Positions 48,804-57,154 of a stretch of DNA of 64,000 nucleotides are shown here, piece by piece. This stretch comes from Leishmania infantum JPCM5 (taxonomy: Eukaryota; Euglenozoa; Kinetoplastea; Trypanosomatida; Trypanosomatidae): positions 287,001-351,000 of the forward strand of contig NC_009414.2 in assembly GCF_000002875.2 (NCBI RefSeq), in the 5' to 3' direction. Both the position numbers and the translations under genes were made by a program. How positions within the stretch are numbered: position 1 is the stretch's first letter; each line of letters opens with the position of its first letter. Below the pieces are notes generated by a model. It saw nothing but the letters and a program-made list of their open reading frames with translations. It was not told the DNA's origin and did not search any database.

Positions 48804-49397
48804 CGGATGACAGGGGGGGGGTGATGCCGCAGCGCGTGGCATCTCAGGGCCCAGTGCCCCCACTCTGTCTGGGGAGGCCACGCAGCCCCTCCTTCGTCTC
48901 TCCCCCTGCCCAATGCCGAGCCGCCTGTGGTGGTGGCGCGGTGAAGCACCTGCCACGTGGGGAGGTCAGAGCGATGTACCGCCCCACTGACGCCGGCGGT
49001 CGGGCCCTGGATGGCGCTGCGGCGGAGCGACCTGCGGCAGTGCACAGGCTTGCGCCACGCATATGGTAGGCGAAGCGTCAGCGTGTCTCGAGCGTGTAAT
49101 CCCACCCCCGGCCCTCGCACTGCGTACGGGGGTGTGGGGAGCCACCCACCCACCCCTGAGGAGAGAATGCACCCGGTGGCGCCCGACATAGTGGGGGAGC
49201 GGCTGTGAGGCGACCTGCGGGGCGCGGGTGGGTGTGCGGTGCTCGAGGCAGGGGGGTGGTGCTCCGACGGCTGAGCCGGGCGCATTGCTGCACTGGCGTG
49301 TCTCTCGCTCTGCATCGCACGACGCGGATGGGGGCCTGTGGCAGGGCCTGGGGGGGTTATCGAGAGGCGCTCAGTGAAATGCACTGTGGCAGTGAAT
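48804..49397 (+). mobile_element. SIDER2-like short retroposon, copy 3
   Basis: By eye this differs from copy 1 at only about four or five positions over roughly 590 bp, for example GGGCCC for GGACCC near 48848 and an extra A near 49100. It lacks the CCATTTTTATAACCCC leader shared by copies 1 and 2 but keeps the 3' part ending GTGGCAGTGAAT. It sits in the presumed 3' UTR of the thioredoxin-Ufd2 gene, in sense orientation like the other copies. Confidence 0.8.
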
Positions 49398-49742
49398 TTC
49401 CACAGGCTGAAGAATAAACAAGAACTCATCGCGCGGCGCAGGTTTGTGGATGCGCGATCTTCTGCACAGCCTTGTCTTCCGTGGTGGGCGCTGTACTCCA
49501 CCTACACACTTCTCTACCAAATCCCTCATCCTGCATCTTTTTTGGTTTATGGTGGGCTTTCTCTCTAGTTGGTGCCGTGCAGTCGGACACAGCACATCAC
49601 CCTTGTTGCCAACACCGAAGCCACACGAGTGTGCGCACTGTTCGTCGGCTTTCCTTCACAATCCCGGACCACTCACGGGGCGCGCCGCTGCGCTGCCCTT
49701 TTTATCGTCAGCCAAGAGGTAATAGGAGGAGGCGCTCGACAC

Positions 49743-49761
49743 ACTTCTTTTCCATTTTCAG
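49743..49761 (+). promoter_or_regulatory. Predicted spliced-leader acceptor for the 49862 gene
   Basis: CTTCTTTTCCATTTTCAG ends in AG 49760-49761. The first ATG downstream is at 49849, out of frame with the CDS, so a short upstream ORF would be included in the mRNA. Confidence 0.45.
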
Positions 49762-49848
49762 TTTGTGGTCACTGGCGCGTTTAGCCCGTGCCAGTCGAGC
49801 GTCCGCCTTGCCCCACTCCGGGGCAGAGAGCGGGAGTGAGGAAGGGCG

Positions 49849-49884
49849 ATGACACGAAGCCATGCTTCGCTTCACGTCGTTTGA
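49849..49884 (+). other. Possible overlapping upstream ORF (11 codons)
   Basis: An ATG 13 nt before the annotated start opens a frame of 11 codons that ends at TGA 49882-49884, inside the main CDS. If the predicted acceptor is used, scanning ribosomes would meet it first, which would be expected to lower translation of the main ORF. Confidence 0.3.
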
Positions 49885-51478
49885 CCTGGGCCGCTGGAGC
49901 TCTCGCGACTTTTTGCGAGGCCGCAGTAAGCGGGCAGGCGCCGTCCATACCCGTCACACCCACGGCCGGCAAGGCCGCTACAAACGCCTTTCGTCCATCA
50001 CCAGCAGCATTCGTGATGGCCGTCGGCACGCCTCGAACCACATGCAGGGAGGTCTGGGCCTGAAGCTGGGCGGCGGCCTCTTCGGGCTGCGCATTCCCCG
50101 GCAGCATCAGCTGTCCCACATGTCGAAGGAGGAGTTCGAGTTGGAGGTGCACGGGCACCCAAACATCACCAACCCGTACCGGGAGCACCTCGACGAGCAC
50201 CCGGACCTCAAGAGCGTCATGATGAACGCCACGGTGGCGCTGAGGCTTGTGGTGCTTCTGCCCAAGGCAGCGCGCCGCCCGGTGCAACGCGAGGGAGGCG
50301 ATGTGCAGGTTCCTGAGCAGTGGTCGAGTGTGGTGCGAGAATTGAAAGCGGCGCTCGGCGCTCTGGCAGCTAGCGCCAGGCAAGCGCTCGGTGTTGTCGA
50401 GGTGCATCTGGCGACGTTGGAGTCCTCCGTCTGCTGTCGCTGCGCACCGAGTGATGCTGCGTCGACCCTGACCGCCGTCGATGGGAAGAGAGTGGAGGTA
50501 GGACCTGACCTGGAGACTGGCGCGGCTCGACTCTATCGCGCTCATTGCTTGTTGAGGAGCCGGCTGAAGCCCACGGCTGAAGCGACGCGACGCCACCGCC
50601 GACCTGCCGCTTTCATGGGGGCCGCACTACGCGCGTCTTCACCGACGTCCTCGTCGACACCGCCAGGAATGTTTCCTTGGTCTGTGCCCTCGACTTCCTT
50701 CACGTCCTCGGTGCTGGCCAGTCTCACGAAGGATACTGCTGCGCCTTCGCAGAGAGTCCTACACAGGCCATGCCGCGAAGGTACTCTTATCGATGCTTGC
50801 CTGCCCTCCTCGGCGACGACGTTGTCTGCACCCGTGACTGCTGATGCCGCAGGCGCTTCTAAAGGGAAGGGCATGATGGAGCTGGTGCGCGAGTGCAGTG
50901 CCACCGAGCAGCCCTTGCTGCGTCTGTGTCTGCGTCCTGGCGCGCCTGCGAGCAAATGGACGCATCTGGCTGTGCGCAAGGATCGCTCAGACACGACTGC
51001 AGTAGCCGGCCACGCTGCGGTCGCGACGCGGAAGGTCCTCAAGGAGGATATCGACCTCAACAGCGAGGTCGGGGTGTGGCGGCTGGCTCGGTCGTCTCTG
51101 CCAGAGCTTCTTCGCTGGCACTACTGCGCGCGAGATCCGCGGGCGCACAACCACGACGCGCTGCCTCATCACCGCCGCTCGCTGCCCGTCTTGCTCGTGG
51201 TGGACTACTCCACAATCGCCGGGGATGTAGGCCGCGCGCGGGCGCAAAGTACAGCATCATCGAGGCCTGCTGCGACGCTCATGCCGCGGCATCTCTCGCT
51301 TGAGCTGGAGTCCGCGGGGTTCAAGGTGCTAGCTGAGTCGTCCTTGCTCGACGTCGCCAAGTCTCTAGAGGCGTGGGTGCCGGCGCGGCAGTGGGTGGAC
51401 TACGTTCAATCCTGTGCACACGCACAGCCGCGCGGTGCTTGCAGGGCGGCTCCAACCGCACAGGCGGCGACATCGTGA
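49862..51478 (+). CDS. Hypothetical protein, probably mitochondrial (538 aa)
   Basis: I do not recognise a domain. The first ~80 residues are strongly basic (MLRFTSFDLGRWSSRDFLRG, later HGRQGRYKRLSSITSSIRDG), with almost no acidic residues, consistent with a mitochondrial presequence or an RNA/ribosome contact region. A Gly-rich stretch, GGLGLKLGGGLFGLRIPRQH, follows. The next acidic/helical segment (FELEVHGHPNITNPYREHLD, then EHPDLKSVMMNATVALRL) looks conserved in style. The rest alternates Ala/Ser-rich loops with short hydrophobic strands such as RSLPVLLVVDYSTIAG. Its neighbours to the right are largely mitochondrial, which agrees with but does not prove the location. A mitoribosomal or RNA-processing role is only a guess. 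Confidence 0.75.
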   Translation: MLRFTSFDLGRWSSRDFLRGRSKRAGAVHTRHTHGRQGRYKRLSSITSSIRDGRRHASNHMQGGLGLKLGGGLFGLRIPRQHQLSHMSKEEFELEVHGHPNITNPYREHLDEHPDLKSVMMNATVALRLVVLLPKAARRPVQREGGDVQVPEQWSSVVRELKAALGALAASARQALGVVEVHLATLESSVCCRCAPSDAASTLTAVDGKRVEVGPDLETGAARLYRAHCLLRSRLKPTAEATRRHRRPAAFMGAALRASSPTSSSTPPGMFPWSVPSTSFTSSVLASLTKDTAAPSQRVLHRPCREGTLIDACLPSSATTLSAPVTADAAGASKGKGMMELVRECSATEQPLLRLCLRPGAPASKWTHLAVRKDRSDTTAVAGHAAVATRKVLKEDIDLNSEVGVWRLARSSLPELLRWHYCARDPRAHNHDALPHHRRSLPVLLVVDYSTIAGDVGRARAQSTASSRPAATLMPRHLSLELESAGFKVLAESSLLDVAKSLEAWVPARQWVDYVQSCAHAQPRGACRAAPTAQAATS

Positions 51479-52222
51479 GAAGAACGCGAGAGAATCGGTA
51501 CCAGCCACCTCTCCAGCTGGCTCTATTTCTATAGTGCACACAAGCGCCGTCAAGCTATTGCGCAGACCGCGCGTGAGACGGCATGCACGCAGGCCTGCAC
51601 ACTCGCTCACGCGCAGCTCACTAAGCACAACACACGAGGAGAACGATAAGAGAGCCGGCACGAGGTACACAAAGACATGATGAGCCGTGATGGTTCCATC
51701 GGTGAGGACACGCACGCCTGTGCCACGTCTGCGCTGACGTCAGTGCACCAAATCATTAATTGCCACGCACGGCTCTGTTCTCTCCTCTCCTGCCGCGAAG
51801 AGTGTGTCTCTGTGTGGAAGAGGGGGAGAGAAAGAGGGGAAGACGGGTGCGGCGCGGTGGCTTCCTCTGCCTGAGGAGGGCGAGGTGTGGCGTAGCAGCA
51901 CTCTCAGAGATGTTGCTGTGGCTCGTGGTCATTTAAGGCGCTGCCTATCCCTGTACTTCCATCTCGATGTGATGCATTTCCGCCTCCTTTGTTTTTCTTC
52001 TTCCGTTCCCTGCAGTGTGCAACTCTGCCAAGGCGTTACCACCGCGCACGCGTGTGTGTCTGTCTGTCTACCATCCTTGCTGCGGGGAGGTTGTGGGTGC
52101 ATCCATACGGCAGTCAGGCAGACGGTGGGCTCCACATCACACTTTCTCCTTGCCACTGCGCCACACTGTGCACGCACTTCTCTCTTTTTTCTATTGTTTC
52201 TTTCTCTGCCTTTCGATTCAGA
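51479..52222. other. 0.74 kb intergenic region
   Basis: This ordinary spacer has GA-rich and then C/T-rich tracts. It contains two possible acceptor sites for the DnaJ gene (AG 52014-52015 and 52220-52221). Confidence 0.55.
51979..52015 (+). promoter_or_regulatory. Predicted spliced-leader acceptor for the DnaJ gene
   Basis: TTTGTTTTTCTTCTTCCG precedes CCCTGCAG (AG 52014-52015). A second T-rich tract ends in TTCAG with AG at 52220-52221, one base before the ATG. From either site the first ATG is 52223, so the start does not depend on which is used. Confidence 0.45.
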
Positions 52223-53494
52223 ATGCGCTGCGTGCGCGCCCTGCCCGTGGATCACCGCCTTGCGGCACTGCGGGTGGTGACAGGTACACCGACGTATGCA
52301 ACCACTTTGGGCTCTGCGTGCCTTTCGTTGGTTTTGGATGGCAATGCGGCACTTCAAGCCAGTCGTCGCTACTCGTCCACCTCGGCGCACGGCGCGCGGT
52401 CGTCAGCAGCTGCGAGCACGTCCAAGCTGAATTACTACCGAAACCTCGGCGTCGACACGGATGCGACACCTCAGGAGGTGAAGACCGCCTACCGCCAACT
52501 GGCGCTGAAGTACCACCCCGATGTGGTGGAGGAGGCACACAGGGCACACGCGGAGATGCTCTTCCGCCGTGTTTCGGAGGCGTATGAGGTGCTCTCCGAC
52601 CCGGTGAGGCGTCGTGCGCACGATGCGGAACTAGGCATCCAGACGCGCCGCAAGCAGCAACCGTCTGCCGCCAACGCAAAGGCGGGCACAAGGACCGGCT
52701 CTCCTGCCGGCGGCGCGCGGCCGTCCTCAGCATCTGCGGGAAGGCGGAAGCACACAACATCGACGGCTTCGTCAACGTCCTCGACGACCTTTCAGCAGCC
52801 GCAGCAGCGGCGGTATCGCAAGCCGTTTGTGCGCGGTGATGCCAATCGTGTCTTCGCCGACGCGTTCGACGGGAAGACGTTGGACGAAATTCTGTTTGAC
52901 GTGCAGCGTCGTCGCCGTCAAGAAAAGACTGGAAGGGCGGCAGCGGAGCAGCGTCGCGAACGGGGCGGTGGCACGGGGCATGCGTCGTCCAATGACACCG
53001 CAAAATCGTCGTCGTCGCCGCCACCGGCCATGGGGGAAAACGCCCCTCTCGACCGCGACGCACGTCTGCGCCACGTGATGGAGACGGCCGCCGAGTTGTT
53101 TGCGCAGCGAGCGCAGCGTCAGTACGGGCACGGAATTCTTCGTCACATACGTGGCGTAGCCGGTCCGCTGCCAGAAGGGCCGGCAGCTCCGCCTGAGGTT
53201 TACATGCCGTTCCGTCCATTTGTCGGCATGCCGGTCCCTCCAGGTGTGCGGACCCCTCCGGAGCCGAAACTGGGAAAGGTGCTATACTCGCAAGAGGCCA
53301 CCATAGACAGCAGCAGCAGCACACCCGACTCTCGCGGTGCGGCTTGGTACGAGATTCCGAAGCAGTTTCACACGCACACGTACGCAGACGGTACCCCACA
53401 GAGCCGCTCCGCGAGTTTGGCCAAGGCAACCAAGTACATCCACGGCATGCCGCACAACATGGGCCAGCTCTACTCGTATCACCGCCCGTACTAG
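52223..53494 (+). CDS. DnaJ-domain protein, probably mitochondrial (423 aa)
   Basis: The protein is a type III J-protein expected to stimulate an Hsp70 ATPase. The N-terminal ~65 residues are basic and Ser/Ala-rich with RRYSSTSAHGARSS, consistent with a mitochondrial presequence. The J domain follows (about 69-135), with YYRNLGVDTDATPQEVKTAY, the essential HPD motif at residues 98-100 (in LALKYHPDVV), and FRRVSEAYEVLSDPVRRRAH. There is no G/F region or Cys-rich zinc domain. The C-terminal half has a basic disordered linker, then a Pro/aromatic-rich stretch (PPEVYMPFRPFVGMPVPPG) and an end with HGMPHNMGQLYSYHRPY. That tail looks structured and may bind a specific client or a mitochondrial complex. 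The frame upstream of 52223 has no ATG. Confidence 0.9.
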   Translation: MRCVRALPVDHRLAALRVVTGTPTYATTLGSACLSLVLDGNAALQASRRYSSTSAHGARSSAAASTSKLNYYRNLGVDTDATPQEVKTAYRQLALKYHPDVVEEAHRAHAEMLFRRVSEAYEVLSDPVRRRAHDAELGIQTRRKQQPSAANAKAGTRTGSPAGGARPSSASAGRRKHTTSTASSTSSTTFQQPQQRRYRKPFVRGDANRVFADAFDGKTLDEILFDVQRRRRQEKTGRAAAEQRRERGGGTGHASSNDTAKSSSSPPPAMGENAPLDRDARLRHVMETAAELFAQRAQRQYGHGILRHIRGVAGPLPEGPAAPPEVYMPFRPFVGMPVPPGVRTPPEPKLGKVLYSQEATIDSSSSTPDSRGAAWYEIPKQFHTHTYADGTPQSRSASLAKATKYIHGMPHNMGQLYSYHRPY

Positions 53495-54276
53495 GCAGAA
53501 ACAGAAAAGGAGCAGCAGCGCGCGTACGTGTGTGCGTGTATGTGTGAACTCACGCATTGATAGAAGGTGAGGCGCGAGGTGGTCGCTGACCGCGAACAGG
53601 CACGGCATGCTGACGGTGTTTCTTTTGACGGGCCTCGGGCGTGTGTGTCCTTGCGAGCCATGTTTCGCCTTCCACGCAGGACATGAAGGAGGCGGCCATG
53701 GTCGTATCCTCACATTCATGGAAGACCCTCTACGGTTCTTCTCGACTACTCCCTGCTCATCGCTGGCGGCTGTTGATTGGCTGCCTTGCCAGCGCGCGCG
53801 CACACATACACATATTCACACACACGGCTGGGCAAGGGTGAAGAATTTGAACTCGCGAAAGGACGGCCAGGTGCGTAGGGTGGGTGCACTAGGGTGCACG
53901 CTAAGCGCCCCCCCCTTCCTGCTGACGCCCGCATTAAGCCAAACACAAAAGTCAAATGTGCAGGAAAGCCAATATCCGTGTGGAGGCGGACAGGGACAGA
54001 GCGGAAGAGAGAGCGAGCGAGCATTTCCAGAGAGAGAGAGGGAGCGCGCTTCCGTCGACCCAGCCCCCTCTTCCTCTTCCTCTCTCACACGCGTATGCAG
54101 TGGCACATGCGGAAGAAGGGGGATGAGCTCGAGAGATGGAGTTCGGCCGAGCGGCCCGGCGAATGCTTCCATCTATGTCGCATCCTACTTCTTTTCTACC
54201 TCTTCCTCGCACTCTTTCACTCTTTGCTGCCCTCGCACACCATCTGTGCCTCCTCACATCCCCAACCTCGCACATC

Positions 54277-54278
<2 letters not shown>

Positions 54279-54307
<29 letters not shown>
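54279..54307. repeat. CA microsatellite
   Basis: A run of about 14 CA units lies in the spacer before the Cys-rich gene. Comparable shorter runs occur at 16626-16648 and 17662-17681. Confidence 0.9.
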
Positions 54308-54310
<3 letters not shown>

Positions 54311-54382
54311 ACATTGTCGATATTGTGGAGCCATCGTCGCTTAGCATGCGTAAGAGCATCTCCTATCACCGCCACCCGCATC

Positions 54383-54415
54383 TCTTCTTATTTTCCGTTC
54401 CTCTCGTCTCGCCAG
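54383..54415 (+). promoter_or_regulatory. Predicted spliced-leader acceptor for the 54431 gene
   Basis: A T/C tract (TTATTTTCCGTTCCTCTCG) precedes CTCGCCAG with AG 54414-54415. The first ATG is 54431, a 15 nt 5' UTR, so the long upstream open frame from 53894 is not coding. Confidence 0.5.
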
Positions 54416-54430
54416 AAGCCCCTTCCAAGG

Positions 54431-55201
54431 ATGCGTACTTACAGTGGAATGCGCCGTCTTGCGTGCCTGGCGAGCGCCACGGCCCTATCGGGCCTTTCGG
54501 TAGCTGCCACTGCCGCTAACCCAGCGGCGTCGACGACTGTACCGGCCCGCTTCATCTATACTACGTGGGGGTCCGTGCCGTGCGAGGGGTGGGCGTGCAA
54601 TGAGAGCTGGCTGAAGCGCATCACCTCGCAGTCCGAGTACCGCAGCTTCGATTTCTGGCATGTGCCGCAGGCGGATGTTCCGGCGGGGCTGAAGCTGAAC
54701 GCGGTCGAGCGCTACCTGCTGAGCAGCCTGGAGAACGACGCAGCGCGCCTGCTTCACGTTTCGTGGTGCGAGGACTTCGACTCGTACTGGCGCGACCGTG
54801 TGAACTCGCTGGAGATGCTCTACAAGACCATCTACACAGACGACCACCCGTTCTACCGCTACATCTTCGGCAACTGCACGCACAAGACGGCAGAGAAGGA
54901 GCACATGCTGCGCAAGCTGAATTACCTCAAGAACATTCTCTTCTGGGCTTGCCGCACAGAGCGATGCTACACAAGCATCGCGAAGGCGCGCTACTACGTG
55001 CAGCGCTGCGTGTGGAACGCGCTGGAGCGTGAGCGCTACCTGTGCGCGTGCGTGGAGGCCGTCGACTCCTTCGGGAAGAAGGTGCCGGAGGAGCTGCGTC
55101 ATAAGGCGATGCCGGAGCTGGAGGTGGCTCTAGTGAGCATGCGCCATTGGGTGTGGGACTGCCCGAACGGCAAGCGTACCTTCACGCGTCGCCTCGCGTA
55201 A
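54431..55201 (+). CDS. Cys- and aromatic-rich hypothetical protein, probably mitochondrial (256 aa)
   Basis: I do not recognise this protein. The N-terminus (MRTYSGMRRLACLASATALS) is basic then hydrophobic, suitable for a mitochondrial presequence or a signal anchor. The mature part is compact, without low-complexity inserts, and unusually rich in Trp, Tyr and Cys. After the N-terminus there are ten cysteines, including two CX4C pairs (CEGWAC and CRTERC) and a CAC, which suggests disulfides or metal binding, for example in the intermembrane space. It is not a standard twin CX3C or CX9C protein. Helices such as LNYLKNILFWACRTERCYTS and ARYYVQRCVWNALERERYL suggest an all-helical fold. An internal Met at residue 7 is an alternative start. 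A diverged SIDER2-like element lies about 0.8 kb downstream. Confidence 0.82.
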   Translation: MRTYSGMRRLACLASATALSGLSVAATAANPAASTTVPARFIYTTWGSVPCEGWACNESWLKRITSQSEYRSFDFWHVPQADVPAGLKLNAVERYLLSSLENDAARLLHVSWCEDFDSYWRDRVNSLEMLYKTIYTDDHPFYRYIFGNCTHKTAEKEHMLRKLNYLKNILFWACRTERCYTSIAKARYYVQRCVWNALERERYLCACVEAVDSFGKKVPEELRHKAMPELEVALVSMRHWVWDCPNGKRTFTRRLA

Positions 55202-56029
55202 AGGTGAGCTAGCCGTTGGTGGTGCTGTAGCTGAAGCAAGAAGCAGAGTAGAATGGGATCTCGTGATGGCTTGCAAGGGTATCTGTGCGAAACCGCTTCA
55301 CGCGCTTCACCTCTGCCCCCCCCCTTTCTGCACGCACTGCAAACACTCACGTGAGTGGAAGAATGGTTGCGCAGATGCACGCAGTCGAGGTGCGCCGTGC
55401 ACGTTTGTACGTATGCGTGTGTGTGGATGTGGAGACGCACTCCTCTTTCACACTCTCTCTCTCATACACCGCTTATCTACTTATGCCTAACTAAAGATTT
55501 GCTCTGTTTCGTGTCGCGTGCACGTGCCCTCCGGAAGGCGTTCTCTCGTCGCGCCGGGCGTGCGTGCGCGCGCAGGTGCAGCGGTAGGCTCTCTTTTCCA
55601 CCCCTTCCGTTTTCTTTCACGGACTAGGTGTGTGCATGTACGCGTGTGCATATGAGGGGGGGGGGGCGCTGCTGTGCGCCACTGGAGACGTCGCTTGCTC
55701 CGCTGTTTACGCTTGTTCTCTCCTTATCTTTACTTCCGTTAGCACCCTTGCGTCTGACTGCTCAAGCCCCCTCTCTTTTTCCCCCCCGTAGCATAGGCAT
55801 GTATGATGGTATGGTTGTGTGAGTGATCTCGATGGCCCGCCGTGCTCCGTGTTGCGCGTCGCCGTTTGTGTGTATCCTTCCGTTTTGCCTACTTTGTGAT
55901 TCGCCTCTGCCGCGACAAAAGTGAGTATATCCGACCGCCACTATGCTCTCGTGCCTGTACGGGTGCGTTTTCATTTCGGTGCTAACACCGATGCACGGGC
56001 TCAGACGTGCTGTTCCCTCCCCCCTTTCC

Positions 56030-56605
56030 CCTCCTTCGTCTCTCCCCCTGCCCAATGCCGAGCCGCCTCTGGTGGGGGCTGAATCAGGCACCCGTACGCC
56101 ATGGGGAGGACAGAGCGGTTCATCGCTGCTGATGCCCACGGTGGGGCCCTGGACGGTGCTGCGGCGGAGCGACCTGCGACGGTGCACACGTCTGCGCCAT
56201 CCACATGATGGGTGAGGTGTCGACGTGACTGGAGCGTGTATCCCACCCCCGGCCGTCGCACTGCGTACGGGGGTGTGGGGAGCCGGCGCCACCACACCCC
56301 CTCTGAGGAGAGAATGCACCAGGGGTGGCGCCCGGCATAGTGGGGGCGGGGGGAGGAGGGGCTGCGGTGAGGCGACCTGCGAGGCCGCGTGTGGGCGGGC
56401 AGAGTTTGGGGCAGGGGGCGGTCGTCTCAGGTGACTGAGTCGGCGCATTTGGTGTACCGGGCGTGTCTCTCGCGCTGCTTCGCACGACGCGGATGGGGGG
56501 CCTGCGGCAGGGCCTGATGGGTTTAGAGCAGCGCTTGAGTCGCGTTGTATGGCGGAGAACGTACACACGTTGGCCAAAGGAAAAAAAAAGAGAAAAACTC
56601 ACCTG
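56030..56605 (+). mobile_element. SIDER2-like short retroposon, copy 4 (diverged, A-rich 3' tail)
   Basis: The alignment with copies 1-3 begins at CCTCCTTCGTCTCTCCCCCT and continues with substitutions and small insertions through GCACTGCGTACGGGGGTGTG and CGCACGACGCGGATGGGGGG. It extends beyond them to an A-rich tail at about 56578-56600. The 5' part with the G run is absent or unrecognisable. This copy looks like an older, independent insertion with the canonical retroposon end. It lies in the presumed 3' UTR of the Cys-rich gene. Confidence 0.75.
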
Positions 56606-57009
56606 CTCGTGGTGTGCCAACCCCCCCCCTTCTGGGCGCGGGCTGGGCTTCGCTGAGCGCTCGACATCTGCCCTGGCCACCTACACGAGCACACATGTAG
56701 CTCATCAGCATTTTCCGCCGGGTGTGCGATAGACCAGAGACCTTCGCCCTCTAAGCTAGTCATGCGTCGTTTGCTCACGCGGCCCGCTCTCTCTGTCTTA
56801 CTTTACAGACACATGTATACAGGCAAGGGGTTTGCCTGACGGCGAATGGTGCCCGCGCGACAAGAGCAGAAAGAGCAGTGCCGGGGCCACTTATGTGTAG
56901 ATGAGCATGTGCGTGTGTGTGTGTGCGCCTGAGGTGCGCAAAACCCGCATCGTCGCTTTATCGGCCTTTTGTGTGATGCGGATTCAAGGACTGCTTCAGC
57001 CACGCTGCC

Positions 57010-57035
57010 TGCATCTCCCATTCCTCTCTCTACAG
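57010..57035 (+). promoter_or_regulatory. Predicted spliced-leader acceptor for the mitochondrial carrier gene
   Basis: TCTCCCATTCCTCTCTCTACAG is a textbook pyrimidine tract with AG 57034-57035. The first ATG downstream is 57155. Confidence 0.55.
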
Positions 57036-57154
57036 TGTCGGCGCACGAATACCGCGGTGTTGTTCAAGGAAGCAGGTTCACTCGTTGGTGTGCATCTTGC
57101 CTACTTATCCGTCTTATCGCTTTCACTTCATCCTCGCGAAGCGAGTCTTTGCCG

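Larger units (their letters stand above)
48108..49861. other. 1.75 kb intergenic region holding SIDER2-like copy 3
   Basis: Besides the retroposon (48804-49397), the region has T/C-rich DNA before 48540 and an acceptor-like tract near 49743-49761. No further gene was recognised. Confidence 0.6.
53495..54430. other. 0.94 kb intergenic region with a CA microsatellite
   Basis: A CA repeat at 54279-54307 and GA-rich simple sequence near 54000-54045 are the main features. Open frames here are simple-sequence translations. The right end holds the acceptor for the next gene. Confidence 0.6.
55202..57154. other. 1.95 kb intergenic region with a diverged SIDER2-like element
   Basis: The region has C/T tracts, a G run at 55657-55666, the retroposon at about 56030-56605 and, near the right end, a good acceptor at 57034-57035. 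No further gene was recognised. Confidence 0.6.

Noticed and set aside
53894..54430. N-terminal extension of the Cys-rich protein frame
   Set aside because: It contains a CA-repeat translation (Thr/His run) and precedes the predicted acceptor at 54414-54415.
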